8,716 bases of DNA, from NCBI GenBank assembly GCA_902779075.1, contig CACZAK010000185.1:1-8716 (forward strand), written 5' to 3'. Positions 6,176 through 8,716 of this stretch are shown one piece after another (position 1 is the first letter of the stretch; each line of letters starts with the position of its first letter). Under the pieces are notes generated by a model. It had not been told where the DNA came from. It made no database searches and saw only the letters and a program-made list of their open reading frames with translations. This DNA is from an uncultured bacterium. GTDB taxonomy: Bacteria; Verrucomicrobiota; Kiritimatiellia; RFP12; UBA1067. Position numbers and translations under genes: made by a program.

Positions 6176-6279
6176 GGCAGGCGAGAAAGCGGCGTCTTGA
6201 CCTCGATGCGGCAGGGACCGTCGAAGACGGCGCCGTCGTCCGCACGCCAGCAGCCCGGGGGAAGCAGCACATCAAAGTA
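6124..6279 (-). pseudogene. C-terminal remnant of a GH31-like glycosidase
   Basis: In a frame different from the EEP gene, the minus strand after its stop reads YFDVLLPPGCWRADDG, then AVFDGPCRIEV and KTPLSRLPYF (6279-6169). This matches the pattern at the end of many GH31 alpha-glucosidase/alpha-xylosidase-type enzymes: a 'YLPxGxW..DDG..Y.GP' strand pair, then 'PLxRLPYF'. The frame closes at a TAG (6126-6124) inside the 3' end of recQ. There is no start, no catalytic domain and no upstream continuation, since the EEP gene occupies the same DNA in another frame. The simplest reading is that a deletion removed the body of a GH31 gene and left its last 40-50 codons after the EEP gene. The family assignment is from memory of the motif. 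Confidence 0.45.
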
Positions 6280-7210
6280 CGAGCGTTGCGACGGACGGGA
6301 AGTGGTCGCTCGGATAGAGCTTCGTGCCGGGGCGCGTGTCGGAGACCGTGCGGTAGTCCAGCACCGTCGTGCCCGGCGAGACGTAGATATAGTCGATGCG
6401 CTTCATGTCGGACTTGTCGCCCGGAATGCTCCGTTGGTCGATCGGCTTCTTGAGCGCCTCCACGATTGAAAGCTCCTTCTCGTACCAGTGCCAGAAGTTG
6501 AACGTCCGCCACGAACCCTGCGGCGGCGTCTTGGAAAGGTAGATGGCGTCGGTGAGCAGCTTCGACACGGACTTCGCCGGCTTCTCGTACTCCAGGCAGT
6601 TGTGGTCGCCGACAAGCACGACAGGCGCGCCCCGACCAAAGTCCTTCATGCGCTCGATGATGAGCAACATCCCCTTCTCGCGCGCCTCCTCGCTCTTGTG
6701 GTCCGTGTGGGTGTTGGCGAAGGAAAACGTCTTGCCAGTGGCCTTGTCCTTCAGGACGGCATACGTGCAAATCCGCGGGAACGCCGCGTTCCACGACTTC
6801 GAACCCGGCACGTCCGGCGTCTCGGAGAGCCAGAACGTGCCGTTCGTCACGGCCTCGAAACGGCCGCGGCGAAACGCCACGGGCGACGCCTCGCCGTTCA
6901 CGCGGTCCGCGTTCCGTCCCTCGCCGGTGAACGCATAGTCCGGGAACCGCCGCTCCAGCCATTTGCGCTGGTCCGGTAGCACTTCCTGGAATCCGACCAC
7001 GTCGGGGTTCTCGCGCTCGACCATGCGCGCAAAATCGTCGCGCCGCGCCTTCCAGTTGTTGTCCGGGGACTTCTTGTCGCCCGCCGAATAGCGGACGTTG
7101 TACGTCATCACGCGCACCTGCGGCGCCTTCGCCGCCGGGCGCACTTCGGCCGCGCCCAAGGCGACGCCGGACAGCACAGATACTACAGCAGAACAAGCGA
7201 TTCGATTCAT
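6272..7210 (-). CDS. Secreted endonuclease/exonuclease/phosphatase-family hydrolase
   Basis: This 312-residue protein begins with a signal peptide (about 1-21, hydrophobic SVLSGVALGAAEV). It has the complete EEP (PF03372) motif series: TYNVRY (36-41), GFQEV (73-77, metal-binding Glu), NTHTDH (166-171), GDHN (201-204), RIDYIYVS (271-278) and SDHFP (301-305, general-base His). The family hydrolyses phosphodiester or phosphomonoester bonds with Mg2+. Members with a signal peptide may act on nucleic acids, phospholipids or inositol phosphates, and the substrate cannot be read here. GDHN replaces the common GDFN, a conservative oddity next to the active site. The start has AGGAGG seven bases upstream, inside the last codons of the GH42-like gene, and the genes overlap by ATGA, so translation is coupled. 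Confidence 0.88.
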   Translation of the reverse strand: MNRIACSAVVSVLSGVALGAAEVRPAAKAPQVRVMTYNVRYSAGDKKSPDNNWKARRDDFARMVERENPDVVGFQEVLPDQRKWLERRFPDYAFTGEGRNADRVNGEASPVAFRRGRFEAVTNGTFWLSETPDVPGSKSWNAAFPRICTYAVLKDKATGKTFSFANTHTDHKSEEAREKGMLLIIERMKDFGRGAPVVLVGDHNCLEYEKPAKSVSKLLTDAIYLSKTPPQGSWRTFNFWHWYEKELSIVEALKKPIDQRSIPGDKSDMKRIDYIYVSPGTTVLDYRTVSDTRPGTKLYPSDHFPSVATLVL

Positions 7211-8716
7211 TTCGAAACCTCCTTTTTAATGCTAAAGAGACGGGTGTCGGGCGAGGCGAACTTTACGCTGAAAGAATCAGCGTCGCGTGCGATGGTTTCG
7301 CCTGAAAGAAAATCTACAACCTTGGCGGCCTTTGTGCGCAGACGAACCGTCTTCTCGCCTCCATCCTTCGTATGGACGGCGAGGAAACCTTCCTTCGCAA
7401 ATACGGTCGCGGGCTTGTCAAGATAGAGATGCACGCCCGCGTCGGAGGCGATCTTCGTGAGTGATTCCGGCGTGAAGAGCTTGTAGTCGTAGGCATAGAC
7501 GCTGCGCCAGCCGTCCATCTGCGTGGTATTGATACCCGGCGTTTTGAATGGCACGCCCGCCCACTGCTTCACACGTCCGGCGTCAAGCGTCTTGCCGTCC
7601 GTCACGCCTGGCGCGTAGCACCAGAGAACCGTGCGCTCGCTTGCACACACCTTCTCGCGCAGGAACTTCGCCCGCTCAGGCGTGATGAGAAGCGTCGAGT
7701 TGAGACAGACGAGCTTGTAGCGGTTCATGTCCAACACGGGCAGGTCGTCGAAGGAGTAGATGTCGTAGGGGGCGGCGATGCGGGCGAGCTTGTTGCGGAG
7801 GTGCTGACCGAACGCGCGTTCAAGCGGACACTTCTCGTTCACGTGGTAAAGCGATTCGGAGTCGCACACGATGAGGATCTCGGCGACGGACGGTGCGGGC
7901 TTGAGGGCGTCCTGTACCTTCTTGAGCGCGGCGATGCGTTCGCGTACCTTCGGGTTGCGATAGAACTGTCCCCACATGTCGAACCACCAGTAGTTGGCGT
8001 TGTGCGCCATCGCGAACGCCGCTTCTCGCGTGTTGCCGGCAAGGTCGTCCTCCAGCGTCTTCCAGAGGCCGCGTCCCCACTGGGTCTGGTCGTGCGGACC
8101 GAAGTCGATCTCATGCAGGAAGCGCTTGCCGTAGCGGAGGGCCGTGCCGTACACGAGCTGGCTCCCGGCGCCGCCGCCGATCGCGCGGTCGGAGTAGTTG
8201 CCGGGCGCGATGAAGAAGTCGATGTCCGGCGAGGCGTAGACGCGCGTGTAGTCGAGGTGCGCGAAGGAGGTCTGGTTGGGGCAGCTCGTCAGGTAGTATC
8301 CGAAGAACACGCCGATCTCCTTCTCCTTGGGAATCGCCTTGCGTGCGGCGTTCGCGAAGAAGAGGATCGCGTTCGCGGTAATCGAGTTGTGGAACTTCCA
8401 GTAGGCGATCTTCTCCGGCTCCTTGGCGGGGTCGTACACAAGGTTCTCGAACGCTGCGCGGGAAAGCGACTGCGGCGTGGGGGGCGTTTCGCCAAGAGAG
8501 AGTTTTCGCGCCTTGCACCAGCCCTTCCACCCCTTTGTCTTCGCATAGCTGGAGCGTCCACGGTCGTATTCATACCACTCGCTCGTGCCACCGCCTGAGA
8601 GGATGTAGCAGCCGATCCGGTCGCCCCACCGCTTCTCCGCGTAGGCGATGAAGTCGAGCATCCACTCCTTCGTGCGGTTGCGCCATTCGGGCATCACGCC
8701 GGCGTGGGTGATGTCG
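7207..8716 (-). CDS. GH42-like (beta-galactosidase-type) glycosidase, 5' end outside window
   Basis: The frame is open to the right edge (502 residues visible, beginning DITHAGV), so the N-terminus is missing and the GTG/ATG near 8697 is internal. The visible part looks like the second half of a (beta/alpha)8 clan-A hydrolase. GCYILSGGGTSEWYEYD (about residues 36-51) carries a likely acid/base Glu. RFLHEIDFG (about 198-206) carries a likely nucleophile Glu. NANYWWFDMWGQFY resembles the tryptophan-rich loop of GH42-type beta-galactosidases. A trimerisation-like Rossmann domain follows (SVAEILIVCDSES, DLPVLDMNRYKLVCLNSTLLITPE), then a small C-terminal beta domain (FSVKFASPDTRLFSI). Catalytic residues are assigned by position, not alignment. 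It is translationally coupled to the downstream EEP gene, which suggests shared regulation. Similar proteins are often annotated simply as beta-galactosidase-like or hypothetical. Confidence 0.65.
   Translation of the reverse strand, partial: DITHAGVMPEWRNRTKEWMLDFIAYAEKRWGDRIGCYILSGGGTSEWYEYDRGRSSYAKTKGWKGWCKARKLSLGETPPTPQSLSRAAFENLVYDPAKEPEKIAYWKFHNSITANAILFFANAARKAIPKEKEIGVFFGYYLTSCPNQTSFAHLDYTRVYASPDIDFFIAPGNYSDRAIGGGAGSQLVYGTALRYGKRFLHEIDFGPHDQTQWGRGLWKTLEDDLAGNTREAAFAMAHNANYWWFDMWGQFYRNPKVRERIAALKKVQDALKPAPSVAEILIVCDSESLYHVNEKCPLERAFGQHLRNKLARIAAPYDIYSFDDLPVLDMNRYKLVCLNSTLLITPERAKFLREKVCASERTVLWCYAPGVTDGKTLDAGRVKQWAGVPFKTPGINTTQMDGWRSVYAYDYKLFTPESLTKIASDAGVHLYLDKPATVFAKEGFLAVHTKDGGEKTVRLRTKAAKVVDFLSGETIARDADSFSVKFASPDTRLFSIKKEVSK
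7208..7225 (-). promoter_or_regulatory. Shine-Dalgarno site and 4-base start/stop overlap of the EEP gene
   Basis: AAGGAGG (7224-7218) is a near-perfect ribosome binding site seven bases before ATG 7210. It is made of the codons for Lys-Glu-Val at the end of the glycosidase gene. The EEP ATG and the glycosidase TGA overlap as ATGA, so the two are expressed together. Confidence 0.85.

Noticed and set aside
6225..6240. 12-bp palindrome GACGGCGCCGTC between recQ and the EEP gene as a bidirectional terminator
   Set aside because: No T-run follows on either strand, and the bases read as Asp-Gly-Ala-Val codons in the GH31-like remnant.
6117..7196. 359-codon minus-strand frame overlapping the EEP gene
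   Set aside because: It is an out-of-frame shadow of the EEP gene, which has all family motifs, a signal peptide and a strong ribosome binding site.
7801..8598. 265-codon plus-strand frame
   Set aside because: It is antisense to the GH42-like gene and has no domain or ribosome binding site.

Overview
The window looks like a chromosomal segment of a GC-rich, glycan-degrading bacterium. The gene types (a secreted GH110-like alpha-1,3-galactosidase with an added N-terminal beta-sandwich, a GH42-like glycosidase, a secreted endonuclease/exonuclease/phosphatase protein, a GH31-like remnant) and the sparse gene layout suggest a gut-type member of the Verrucomicrobiota/Kiritimatiellota/Lentisphaerota group. 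That placement is inferred from gene content only; no rRNA or other marker for taxonomy is present.

Layout, left to right. (1) Positions 1-1260 form a small accessory island of less GC-rich sequence read on the minus strand. It holds an ORF6N-domain protein (cut by the window edge), a small antitoxin-like gene, and directly overlapping it a PIN-domain toxin gene that stops after 21 codons. A near-identical 26-27 bp sequence lies 5' of each of the two genes (712-738 and 1208-1233), so the island reads as repeat-gene-repeat-gene. (2) Positions 1381-3684 (minus) encode the GH110-like enzyme, with a clear promoter and Shine-Dalgarno site. (3) Positions 3685-4027 are a divergent regulatory region containing two sigma70-like promoters, a 12-bp sequence repeated next to both, and a GC-rich hairpin. 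(4) Positions 4028-6175 (plus) encode a full RecQ helicase with almost no 5' leader. (5) Positions 6124-8716 (minus) hold an operon that converges on recQ. It runs from a GH42-like glycosidase (5' end outside the window) through a translationally coupled secreted EEP-fold hydrolase to a short out-of-frame remnant that resembles the C-terminus of a GH31 enzyme.

The two glycosidases and the secreted EEP protein fit an exported or periplasmic glycan/phosphoester scavenging role. RecQ is housekeeping DNA repair. The left island fits recurrent gene capture and decay: a toxin cut short, a promoter with a Shine-Dalgarno site but no start codon, and repeated boundary sequences. The least explained structures are the boundary repeat pair, the 12-bp repeat shared by the divergent promoters, and the ORF6N protein with its C-terminal extension.
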